Assembly: GCA_900642245.1 (NCBI GenBank)
Contig: CAAAJI010000036.1
Coordinates: 107,921-171,920 of the forward strand
Length of the DNA: 64,000 nt
Direction of reading: 5' to 3'
Source of the DNA: Fragilaria radians
Lineage: Eukaryota > Bacillariophyta > Fragilariophyceae > Fragilariales > Fragilariaceae
Shown here: positions 21,692-31,156 of the stretch, in pieces
Position numbering within the stretch: the stretch's first letter is position 1
How the letters are laid out: each line of letters starts with the position of its first letter
Notes under the pieces: generated by a model
The model's database searches: none
What the model was told of the DNA's origin: nothing
The model's input: only the letters and a program-made list of their open reading frames with translations
Program-made: the position numbers and the translations under genes

Positions 21692-24600
21692 ATGTTCTAT
21701 CCTCAAGATCAGAAAAGAACAAAAATGAGCGTACCAAGAGGAAGGATGAAAGAACCTATTGATCGGACCGTGGACTCCAGGAAGCCCCGCTTTTTTAATG
21801 TAAGAAAGTCTTCGTTGTTGCAAGATGCCTTGTCAAGGCTGAGTCCATTGCGTCCTGGGAATAGGAAAAGTACTGACCGTTCAGTTGACTTGTCTGCATC
21901 TCTTATCGCCACTGATGAACCCAAAGAATCCACTGCTCCACTGAAAGACGAATACTTCCATCAACGTTATGAAAGGCGATCAAAAGACTGGTCTTTTTCT
22001 GAAAGTGGGGATATCATTCTATCTAGATCATCGAGAAGTGATGACTCTTCTGAATCAAGCATGACAAATCAATTTCCCAAGCAAGGATTCCTTGACACTT
22101 TGTATTTTCGCAGGAAAAAGCCAAAGTATCCTGAAATGATCTCTGTTTATCTCAATTTTGAGAAATTAGGACTCATTCATTGGAAGAAGGCTAAGTCGAC
22201 GATAGAAGACATTAGGTGCATTATCAAATCCAGCTTTCAGAAACCTACTGAATGTGCCTTTTATTTTTGGCAAAATAGTGAAAGTACTATAGCTATAAAT
22301 CCTGAGGATGAGTATATGATTCATGCAAGCTACTGCTTATACGACAATTCCATATCGATTGGAACAAAAGAGCTCATGAAGGACGATTTCAGTTTTGATG
22401 CTTTGCACTTATCAGAGGAAGAATTACGTGATCTTTCGTCTGAAGCACAGAGTACCATACGTACCTGCATTAGAATTTTGGAAATTCCAATCTTGCATTC
22501 GGATTCAAGTTACGAAGCGGTCCTTCCAAGGCTTGCAAAGTGCTGTACCCGGTTCATCAAGTTCGTGGCTAGAGCGGCTGTAGAAATACGATATAATAAT
22601 ACTATTTCAACTAATTCAGAGGTTAATTGGTGTGCAGTGGAACTTCGCCTTCACAGGATTGAAGAACAGATACACCTTTTCAATTCAAAACAGCGCCTCG
22701 CTGAATGGTGGTATTATCGAAAAGATCAAAAAAGATTGAAGGACATTTTCGTATCGATTCAAAACGAATTTCGAAGGTCTCAGGACCTACGCGCTGATCA
22801 CCCAGTATTTTCCTTTAAATTCCCACGTTTAGGCGTTGAGGAATCGACATTAGTGGACGTCCTTGACAAAACAAGCCTCTTCCACTTTACGGGAAATAAT
22901 TTCAAAGATTACAGAACGAAGCTAGCCCGAATTCTTGGAGTGACTGAAGATAAACTACGGAGTGATATACTGAGTAAGAAAGAAAATGTGTTCGTGGATA
23001 TAGTTGATGACACATCCTTGTTTCGTGAAAGTATTGTCAAAACATCTGGAGAGGCGAGTCGTGAAAAAAGAAACTCATTTTCCTTGAGGTCACTTCTTGC
23101 ACCTCTATTTGATCTCCAAAACGAGTTGATTGATTCCAACGTGAGAGAATTTTGTCCCGGCACTCGGTCTTGGGCTTTTGACGCCTTCGATGAGTGGATC
23201 CGTGACCATCGAAAAATAAACAGGAGTTTCATACTTACTGCACCATCTGGCTCGGGTAAATCAATGTTTGCGAGTAAACTTATCCGGAATAGGTCGGATC
23301 ACATTCTTGCGTATCATTTTTGTCGTCACGATGATTTCCGCTTCAGAGATGCAAAAATAATGTTGCTATCCCTGATATACCAGCTTACACTGCAATCCCC
23401 GTATCTCGATAATCGAATCCGCAAAGAACTTTCTGAAAAGTCTATCACACGGAAAGATCTCCTTGGATCTAAATTTACACTTCAAAAGATATTTTCAGAA
23501 TTTCTTGCAACCCCTCTATCTGAGATATCTGTTCCAGCATCGCACCGTTTTGTAATTGTTATTGATGGAATCGATGAGGCAAAGGATGGAATCAAAGGAA
23601 GCAATGAAATAGTCGATATCATTCATGGAATGTTTCATCGACTTCCAGGATGGGTGCTTTTTTGTTTCACAACAGGTTTAAAGTTACCGGTTCTAAAAAA
23701 ACTCCGGAAATTCAACGCTCTCATGATTTCAGCAAAAGGAAGCGAAAATGAATGTGACTTTCAGCTATACTTTAAAAAGGTAGATTGGAGTCAACATGTT
23801 TTGCATGCTCGTATGAATCAAGATGAGCTGCCGAATATACTTGCTTACAATGCAGGTGAATGCTTCTTCTTTTGTAAGCTCATTTTAACCAAAATAAAGG
23901 AATGTGAAAAGGATTCACAATTGGAAGAATTATGCATGCTTAAGCTTGATAATCTATTAAAGCGAGATTGTATCACGGTATGTGAAGAAGACGCAAATAT
24001 CTTTTGGGGGGCAGTGAAGCTTTGTATGGTCGCCTTCAAACCTTTACATTTTGACGTAATGAGCGACTTACTTGGATGCAAAAAAGACTTGCTTATTGAT
24101 ATATTACAGAAAGCGCAGTCCTTTTTTGAATTGAAACCTAATGCTAATGTCACTTTTGCTCATAAACTGGCACAAGACTGGTTATTCAAAATTTTGCCCA
24201 CATCAACGAATGAGACTACAAGAAATGAGGCTCAGGGATTTACAAGCACCAGCAATGCCAATATCCAAGACTGTGATGGTCAGAGCAGATTCCAGAATTG
24301 TCACGCTTTCTTCGCAACACAAGTGCATCGTCTATCCTGTGTTCAGAAGGGGCTTTGCTCGGATGTCAGTGATTTTACTCGAAATTATCTCCTTCAGCAT
24401 GGAGTTCAGCATCTAGCTCTTGGTGAGTTCATCAAGGAAGCTACGCAGCTAATTTTGAACCCAGCTTGGCTTTTAATAAATGCTTCTGACCTAGATAGTA
24501 TCACTCGGTCATGTGAATTGCTCTCGGATGGCGATCGTGTACTGGCTCTACTTTCGCGGGCATTATCCTTATCTGGAGACGCAATCCAACACGACCATAG

Positions 24601-27001
24601 GCAGCTTATTGGACAACTTATTGGGAGACTCCTTGCAGTGACAGAGGATGGACATGGTGACAACATTGTTCGCGACAATATGGTAAAATTTCTGAACAAC
24701 CTTCGAACTTTCGACTATGGATTTCAATGGTGGTGCCCCGTTGGACCTACGTGGGATCAAGCGGAGCAAAAACATCTTCGGACGATGATAGGCCATAAAG
24801 ACTCGATTCAGTGTGTTGCTTGGCACACTGATGGGAGAAAGTGTGCATCAGCGTCTTGGGATTGCGACATAAAAATTTGGGATACACGTACTGGTGATTG
24901 CAGTTACACGTTAAGTGGACATTGCCATTCTGTATGGGCAATCGATTGGGATCCTACTGGCTCTTTTATAGCGTCGGGAAGTTTAGATAAATCGATTAGA
25001 ATATGGAAAGTTGTAGAAAGGTCTTGTGAAGCAATTCTGGAAGGGCATACTGATAGCGTCTTGGATGTACGCTGGTCAAACGATGCTGTTTTAGTAGCGA
25101 GTGCATCCAGGGATCGGACAATAAAGATCTGGAATGTATCATCAAGAACTTGTATCAATACTTTGTATGGAAGTGTAGGCTTCATTTATTCTCTTTGTTG
25201 GGAAGGAGGGAATGGTACACGAATCTGTTCGGGATCAACTGATAATCTTGTCTATGTGTGGGATTCCAAGCTTGGAACATGTATATCCAAATTAGTTGGG
25301 CATAGAGACTGGGTTCGATCGGTTTACTGGTGTAAAACAGGCCGCCATATTATTTCAGCGTCAGCGGATCAAACAATTAGAGTCTGGGACGCTGAAACTT
25401 TAGAGTGCGAACATGTTTTAATGGGTCATTCTGATACAGTATGGTCCGTTTCAAAAAGTCCCGATGGGCGTTATGCTGTGTCAGGCTCATCTGATGGCAC
25501 AGTTAGAGTTTGGGATTGTACCACAGGTCGAGAAGAACAAGTTCTTGAAGGGCACAAAGGTGCAGTCTGGTCTGTGGCATTTTGTCCTGATTCAAAGCTC
25601 GTCGTTTCAGGATCATCTGATAAAAGTCTAATTGTTTGGGATACTTCGGTTGAAGCACAACGAGAGATTAATCCTGGACACCTCCAACCTATTTGGTGCG
25701 TTGATGTGTCAAGGGATGGATCGAAAATAATTTCGGGGTCTGCTGATAAGACTTCCCGATTGTGGAATGCTAGCTCTGGGCTTTGTGAAAAAACATTTTC
25801 TGGCCATACTGGGCCTATTTTTTCAATAAAATTTTCGACTGACGGCAAGCTAATGGCAACTGCATCATCAGACAACACAGCTGCAGTGTATCGAATCAAC
25901 TCAGGTGATAGAATTTTACAACTTATAGGCCATAGAAGTGCGGTTTGGTGCGTTACCTGGTCAACTGACGACTCATTGGTCTTTACTGGCTCAAAAGATA
26001 TGACGATTCGCGCCTGGGATTCCTCCAAAGGCAAGTGCATAGCTATAATGAGCGGCCATACAAATGATATAAAAGGTTTAGCGATCCGTCGTGATGGCAA
26101 ACAACTGGCTTCAGCATCTTCAGATGCCTCTATTCGAGTCTGGGATTTATCAAATTTCAAGTGTCTATTTGTTTTGACACGTCAAGGAGCAGGTTGCCTC
26201 TGTGTTGACTGGCATCCATACGAAAGCAATATTCTTGTTGCTGGATATGTTTCAGGATCAGTTAGTGTTTGGAAAACGTCAACATGTGAACGTGAGATAG
26301 ATTTTCTTCCAGGACATGAAAGACGAACAAACTCAGTTTCTTGGTCGCCAGATGGAAAAAAAGTTGTTAGTGTTTCTTCTGATAAAGAAATTAGAATTTG
26401 GAGAATGGACGATCAGCGTTGTGAAACCAAGATCCTGGCTAGCACAGTGGGAATATTTGGAGTTGTCTGGTCTGATCGTTACCTCGTTTGCTGTGGAGCC
26501 GATAAATCAATCCGACTTTTCAATCCAAATAATTGGCGCTGTGAATCTGTGCTGGCCGGAGAAAATCGGAATTCTTTGGGAATTCTTGATGTCGCGTTGT
26601 CAAAAGACGGAAAGTATGCCGTTTCTGGGAGTCGACAGAGGATAGTTCAGATATGGAGTGCTAATGGAGCCTGCATTAAAACTTTCAGTGGGCACACAAA
26701 TTGGGTTAGCAGTGTCTTCTTCGACGAAAGCGGAAAAACAGTCTTAAGCAGATCGGATGACGGGACGTCTCGTTTATGGGATATAGAAAGTGGCAAATGT
26801 CTTCTTGTCAGTGAGGATGAAGATGTGATTCCCCAAGGATTTGTAGCCGTACCCAAAGCTCCAATTCGAAGCTTGTCTCGTTATGCTGATACCGGTCACC
26901 CTGTTGGAGTTCTTTGCGACAAAGTTCGTGTAGAGAATGATAGAGCTTGTGGTTGGATTGGAAAACAAGTTTGTTTTTTCCAGTTGATGGGCGATACATA
27001 G
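21692..27001 (+). CDS. NACHT-WD40 repeat STAND NTPase
   Basis: 1769 residues in a single exon from ATG 21692 (ATG 21725 is possible). After a basic, Ser-rich N-terminus comes a small folded stretch (about residues 145-215, ISVYLNFEKLGLIHWKKAKS onward) that resembles a beta-grasp fold. A helical region follows, then a NACHT-type ATPase: Walker A APSGSGKS at residues 517-524 (Lys523) and Walker B VIVIDGIDEA at about 621-630 (Asp625). A helical/winged-helix-like region runs to about 1000. Residues about 1027-1704 hold 16 WD40 repeats, each with GH and WD-type dipeptides, enough for two propellers. STAND NTPases of this build are signal-triggered switches: WD repeats sense, nucleotide exchange drives oligomerisation, and the N-terminus acts as effector. 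Repeats are diverged from each other, unlike the near-identical repeats of fungal HET-type proteins, so recent repeat shuffling is not evident. The ligand and output are unknown. Confidence 0.93.
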   Translation: MFYPQDQKRTKMSVPRGRMKEPIDRTVDSRKPRFFNVRKSSLLQDALSRLSPLRPGNRKSTDRSVDLSASLIATDEPKESTAPLKDEYFHQRYERRSKDWSFSESGDIILSRSSRSDDSSESSMTNQFPKQGFLDTLYFRRKKPKYPEMISVYLNFEKLGLIHWKKAKSTIEDIRCIIKSSFQKPTECAFYFWQNSESTIAINPEDEYMIHASYCLYDNSISIGTKELMKDDFSFDALHLSEEELRDLSSEAQSTIRTCIRILEIPILHSDSSYEAVLPRLAKCCTRFIKFVARAAVEIRYNNTISTNSEVNWCAVELRLHRIEEQIHLFNSKQRLAEWWYYRKDQKRLKDIFVSIQNEFRRSQDLRADHPVFSFKFPRLGVEESTLVDVLDKTSLFHFTGNNFKDYRTKLARILGVTEDKLRSDILSKKENVFVDIVDDTSLFRESIVKTSGEASREKRNSFSLRSLLAPLFDLQNELIDSNVREFCPGTRSWAFDAFDEWIRDHRKINRSFILTAPSGSGKSMFASKLIRNRSDHILAYHFCRHDDFRFRDAKIMLLSLIYQLTLQSPYLDNRIRKELSEKSITRKDLLGSKFTLQKIFSEFLATPLSEISVPASHRFVIVIDGIDEAKDGIKGSNEIVDIIHGMFHRLPGWVLFCFTTGLKLPVLKKLRKFNALMISAKGSENECDFQLYFKKVDWSQHVLHARMNQDELPNILAYNAGECFFFCKLILTKIKECEKDSQLEELCMLKLDNLLKRDCITVCEEDANIFWGAVKLCMVAFKPLHFDVMSDLLGCKKDLLIDILQKAQSFFELKPNANVTFAHKLAQDWLFKILPTSTNETTRNEAQGFTSTSNANIQDCDGQSRFQNCHAFFATQVHRLSCVQKGLCSDVSDFTRNYLLQHGVQHLALGEFIKEATQLILNPAWLLINASDLDSITRSCELLSDGDRVLALLSRALSLSGDAIQHDHRQLIGQLIGRLLAVTEDGHGDNIVRDNMVKFLNNLRTFDYGFQWWCPVGPTWDQAEQKHLRTMIGHKDSIQCVAWHTDGRKCASASWDCDIKIWDTRTGDCSYTLSGHCHSVWAIDWDPTGSFIASGSLDKSIRIWKVVERSCEAILEGHTDSVLDVRWSNDAVLVASASRDRTIKIWNVSSRTCINTLYGSVGFIYSLCWEGGNGTRICSGSTDNLVYVWDSKLGTCISKLVGHRDWVRSVYWCKTGRHIISASADQTIRVWDAETLECEHVLMGHSDTVWSVSKSPDGRYAVSGSSDGTVRVWDCTTGREEQVLEGHKGAVWSVAFCPDSKLVVSGSSDKSLIVWDTSVEAQREINPGHLQPIWCVDVSRDGSKIISGSADKTSRLWNASSGLCEKTFSGHTGPIFSIKFSTDGKLMATASSDNTAAVYRINSGDRILQLIGHRSAVWCVTWSTDDSLVFTGSKDMTIRAWDSSKGKCIAIMSGHTNDIKGLAIRRDGKQLASASSDASIRVWDLSNFKCLFVLTRQGAGCLCVDWHPYESNILVAGYVSGSVSVWKTSTCEREIDFLPGHERRTNSVSWSPDGKKVVSVSSDKEIRIWRMDDQRCETKILASTVGIFGVVWSDRYLVCCGADKSIRLFNPNNWRCESVLAGENRNSLGILDVALSKDGKYAVSGSRQRIVQIWSANGACIKTFSGHTNWVSSVFFDESGKTVLSRSDDGTSRLWDIESGKCLLVSEDEDVIPQGFVAVPKAPIRSLSRYADTGHPVGVLCDKVRVENDRACGWIGKQVCFFQLMGDT

Positions 27002-28536
27002 TTGATGAGCTGATCCTTCTTGTGGATTCAAGTTACATTTCTACTAGCTGATTACTAAAGAAACATAATATATTCATTTTTGATTCCGTGTGAATTTCAT
27101 TTTCAGTCTATTTAAGTGATACATGAATGATATGATTTATATCCTTGTGAATTCAGAATAAAGTTTTCTGCGCTCATCAGTTCTCAACAAAATAGCCATG
27201 TATTCCTGCGAATTTTGCTAAATCTATTGAACACAAGAAACTGTAAAAAATAAACACGATGAGGCACAATTTCTGTATGAAGCGTTGTAAGTCCCTTTTA
27301 AGTTGTTGTGCATACCTAAGGCAAAAAATAAGCTTGACCAATAAGGTATACCTTGAGCAGTACAAAAAATGTATATGCATAAGAGATGTGAAGCTACTTC
27401 CCATCACTGGCCTGTATGGAAAGGCGGCAGTAACATCGGTGTTCAAAATATCAATCATGAAATCACTTTCAAGCAAAAACTCTGCATCACATTTGTCAGT
27501 CACATCATCCCATGGGCAAATTTAGTCGCTTTTTTGTTAGAGATATTGCTGGACAGTGAACCAATCAAATCGGCATTTGTTTGAATGTTTCATCAGATCT
27601 CAAGATTGTGCGGTATGCCTAAACTTTCAATATTTTAGGTCCGGTATCGAGGTATAGCACGAGATACATTTAAGTGTCAATCCATACTTTGAGGCTATTT
27701 CTAGCTCTTTTCGATTCAAACCGAGATTCAATTGTTCTACATTCACCGACCTATAACATAATATGTATAGATTAACATAAGCACCCTATATAATTCTAGA
27801 AGAAGATAAATTCAAGCGATGTTATTTTGTAACAACATGCTGCGACGTCCATTGTTGCCTATTTGGATAATGGAGACAAAGGGAAAGGCATCAACAATGT
27901 AGCCATATCTGATTAAGTGAGAAGAGAAAAATTTATGAGGAAATAAGGACTATGCAGAATTAATCTACTCCAGGAACCCCATTAAAATTTGAAACTGTAC
28001 AGCAATCGAGATACAGAAGAGGAGTTGGTGTTTTATTTTACATAGCAAAAGTTATAAGAGAATTATAGATGGCGTCACTTTGGCCCCTTACAAAGAGATT
28101 TTGATACTTGCAAAATTTATGCTGGATACAAAACCCTCTTACCTAATAATTGGACTAAGGAATGACATGATAAAGAAAAGAAGGACCTTGTGGCTCTTAG
28201 TGGCAATGATTAGATGTGCCGATTTGTTGGAGATCATAAAGGAGCAACCTGGTTGTTACCTTTTGAAGCAGTGACGACGCAACGTCAAAGGATTTATGTT
28301 TTACATGATCGGATTGATTTAGAATTTATTTTATTTCCTGACACGTTTTCTTTTTCTTAAGTCTAATACTCCGTAGAAAAAAAGGTTTATTACTAGAGGT
28401 CATTACATGTCTGTATTGAGTGTTTTGTACGTGGTACAGAAGATCAAGATATACCAAATGTTCAAGTTTAGAACCCCTTTTGCCGTTTGCGTTGAAACGA
28501 GCACATAATTTAGGATATCTGGAACGTTCATCCGTG
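27002..28536. other. Intergenic, no gene assigned
   Basis: 1.5 kb between two plus-strand genes. Open frames at 27177-27503 (minus), 27259-27525 (plus) and 28080-28274 (plus) have no recognisable motif. The last part before 28537 is an open frame continuous with the acyltransferase but starts at GTG. No RNA gene seen. Confidence 0.4.
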
Positions 28537-30600
28537 ATGTCGTCCATATTCCGCTCAAAGAGTAATGAGGGTAAAACAAAGCCTTACTTGCCTGTCCTAA
28601 TTCTTCCAGGATTTATGTCATCTGGATTGGAAATTCAAGAATCTTCACTGGAACCGGATTGGGTGGGAAAGAGACTTTGGATCAATTTGACTTCTTTAGG
28701 ATTCGAATCCCTGCATTCGGGAGGTGCAATTGAAGATGTTGAACCTTCTGATGGTGAGGAGCGTAGTCTGAACAAAAAGTATGCATCCTCTTGGCTCCAA
28801 CATATTGCTTTAATGGATGACATGCAATCGGAGCATCCAGGAATCAGAGTTAGAAATTTAGAAGGTTTGGAAGGAGTAGACTATCTGTCTCCAGGTGCGC
28901 TCACGAGTTTTGTTTCCTACGTTTTTGGGCCTATCATTTCAGCTTTGAAAAAGGTAGGATATGAGGAAGGGAAAAATCTAGATGCTGCACCATATGATTG
29001 GCGTTTGGCACCTAGCGCCCTCGAAGAGCGGGATCAGTACTTTTCTAAAACGTTGGACAAAATAGAATCGTTATACAGAAACAACAAGAAAACTCCAGTT
29101 GTTCTCTTATGCCATAGTTTGGGATGTAAAGTGGGACACTATCTTCTTAATTTCGCTAAGCTTCACAAGGGCCAAAATTGGATTGATAAACGAATACATA
29201 CCTATATGCCAGTCGGAGCACCACACCTTGGCGCTCCAACTGCAATTAGATCACCTGTCAGTGGAGAAAAAATGGGATTGGAAGCATTTCTTAGTGATGA
29301 AGAAGCTTTAATTTTTGGAAGATCATTGGGATCTGCCCCTTGGCTATTTCCTTCTAAATTACCTCCTTCTGCTCCAACTAATGCAATTATCAAAAAGGAG
29401 GGAGCGTTAACTATTCAACTACAGAATTCCATCGATGTATTTCCGCTTATTGGTGGACGTAATGTGGATGATCGTCCTAAGCAAGTTAAGTTACTTATCT
29501 CATTCGGAAATGAGACTGCGGAATCTGCATATGCGATGATAGACAAGTCCAATCATGTTATGTTCCCGGAGAAGTTTACATTTTCAACGAAGCCAAATCA
29601 ACTGGTCAATTCAAACAATTTAAATGAATTAACTGTTCTTCTTTGTGAACCTGGAATTAAAGCAGCTCTTCCTAATCAAGATCCTCCAGAAGAAGATAGT
29701 TTCAGCTGTGGGGTATGTTGTCTTAAATGTATGGTTTGTTATTGTATATGGGGTCCGATCGTGGAGGCACTTTGCCGATGCCTTGCTGGCACAGCTCGTT
29801 TAACCGCAGATGCTGTCGCAAAAATATCAGGAAGTTACAGGCCCCTTGGATACTCAAAGCAGCATATTGTTGAAGAGAAAGAAGGTGCTTCGGATGTCAC
29901 ATTAAAATTGTTTCGTTCTGAAAAGTCGTCCGTGACAACCAACTGTCAACTCCAAATCTTCTGGGAACCATGGAAAGATACGCCGAATTCTACAACTTCC
30001 TACTCCATCATTAGTGAAAAGAGCAATTCGGCAACGAAACTTATCCCAACCAATTCTACCGGAGAAAACTACATGGAAGTCTCCGGTTATGACTTATTGG
30101 TTCGTGAGCAATTATTGTCCATACCAAACTTCATGAATTCCGCCTACGATAAGGATCCATTGGATCCTCGCTATAAGTCTTCTGTAGAAGCACCTCCTGT
30201 AAAGCGCATTCAGGCAATTTATGGTATAAATGTTCCCTCCGAAATCGGCGCTGTATATCATCGTCACAAGGCAGTGGTTGAAGGACTACTGGGTACCAAA
30301 AACTATTACACTTTGGACACCTCTGCACATTTGCCATCGGATTGTAACGGCTACCGTTGTGAAAATGGAATTATATGGGAGACTAAGGATACAATGTATG
30401 AGATAAAATTGCCGAATGGAGACGTCATTCAAAAGCAATGCTGTGGAGACGGCACTGTCCCCTATTGGAGTCTTCAACATGTACGGGAATGGGCCGACAC
30501 CTGTGAGGTTCAAATTGAAGAAATTGACGGTGCCAAACATCGAGATATTCTGGCTGACGAGAGATTCCATGAATTTGTTATCAATTATGTAACGAAGTAA
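28537..30600 (+). CDS. LCAT/PDAT-family acyltransferase (phospholipid:diacylglycerol acyltransferase-like)
   Basis: 687 residues from ATG 28537; the frame extends to GTG 28420. The enzyme class transfers a fatty acyl chain from a phospholipid to diacylglycerol or sterol, making storage lipid at the ER. The catalytic triad is visible: the nucleophile Ser194 in CHSLG, Asp638 in GDGTVPY and His668 in AKHRDIL, each in a family-typical setting. Upstream, LPVLILPGFMSSGLEI and WVGKRLWINL form the oxyanion/lid region, and DAAPYDWRLAP the conserved 'YDWR' block. A Cys-rich hydrophobic insert (CGVCCLKCMVCYCIWGPIVE, about residues 394-413) is atypical and could sit at the membrane. There is no N-terminal membrane helix as in canonical PDAT, so it may be a soluble or peripheral relative. 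Substrates are not decided by sequence. Confidence 0.88.
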   Translation: MSSIFRSKSNEGKTKPYLPVLILPGFMSSGLEIQESSLEPDWVGKRLWINLTSLGFESLHSGGAIEDVEPSDGEERSLNKKYASSWLQHIALMDDMQSEHPGIRVRNLEGLEGVDYLSPGALTSFVSYVFGPIISALKKVGYEEGKNLDAAPYDWRLAPSALEERDQYFSKTLDKIESLYRNNKKTPVVLLCHSLGCKVGHYLLNFAKLHKGQNWIDKRIHTYMPVGAPHLGAPTAIRSPVSGEKMGLEAFLSDEEALIFGRSLGSAPWLFPSKLPPSAPTNAIIKKEGALTIQLQNSIDVFPLIGGRNVDDRPKQVKLLISFGNETAESAYAMIDKSNHVMFPEKFTFSTKPNQLVNSNNLNELTVLLCEPGIKAALPNQDPPEEDSFSCGVCCLKCMVCYCIWGPIVEALCRCLAGTARLTADAVAKISGSYRPLGYSKQHIVEEKEGASDVTLKLFRSEKSSVTTNCQLQIFWEPWKDTPNSTTSYSIISEKSNSATKLIPTNSTGENYMEVSGYDLLVREQLLSIPNFMNSAYDKDPLDPRYKSSVEAPPVKRIQAIYGINVPSEIGAVYHRHKAVVEGLLGTKNYYTLDTSAHLPSDCNGYRCENGIIWETKDTMYEIKLPNGDVIQKQCCGDGTVPYWSLQHVREWADTCEVQIEEIDGAKHRDILADERFHEFVINYVTK

Positions 30601-31156
30601 GCTGTAATGACATCAAACCAAAGGCACTTAGCGCAACACTGCCGTGTTCCCAAATCGAATTCATCAATGGACTCTTTTTATTCTATGCACTTTTTGAAAG
30701 TTAGTTTATAATGTGAAAGTTATCTACGTATTCGTTTGCATCGCTCTTGTCATTTCATCTACTATGGATGCAGTCGAATAATCCAATACTTGCCATTTCA
30801 GTAGAATTTTTTTGCATTAGCCACAACACCTTTACACAGATTCTCAAGATTGTCGTCTAAGGAACAAAAAAGGGAAACAAGATATAGCGATTAATTTAGA
30901 AATCCAAGAAAAAGCCTTGAATAAGAAATCGAAAAAGTTTATGATAGTACCTTTAAAATATTAATTTAGTTTTATAAAAGGTTTTACCATAAGAATGAGA
31001 CGCATTGAAAAGAACAAGAACAAATGGTATGTGACAATTGAAGCAAACGTAAATTGAGTGTTCCATGGAACACACTATCTTTCGTCAACTCTGATATATG
31101 CTACAATGTATAACCCTCAACGCGAACGAAATCGATCCCAAAAACGTCACATGCAT
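30601..31156. other. Convergent intergenic region, no gene seen
   Basis: Lies between the 3' ends of the convergent acyltransferase and transport-receptor genes. AT-rich, no open frame or repeat worth listing. Confidence 0.45.

Noticed and set aside
25471..26160. 229-codon minus-strand open frame
   Set aside because: Shadow of the WD40 repeats on the opposite strand.
27177..27503. 108-codon minus-strand open frame with DFMIDILNTDVTAAFPYR
   Set aside because: It looked briefly like a copia RT remnant, but no catalytic or linker motif is present in any frame of the region.
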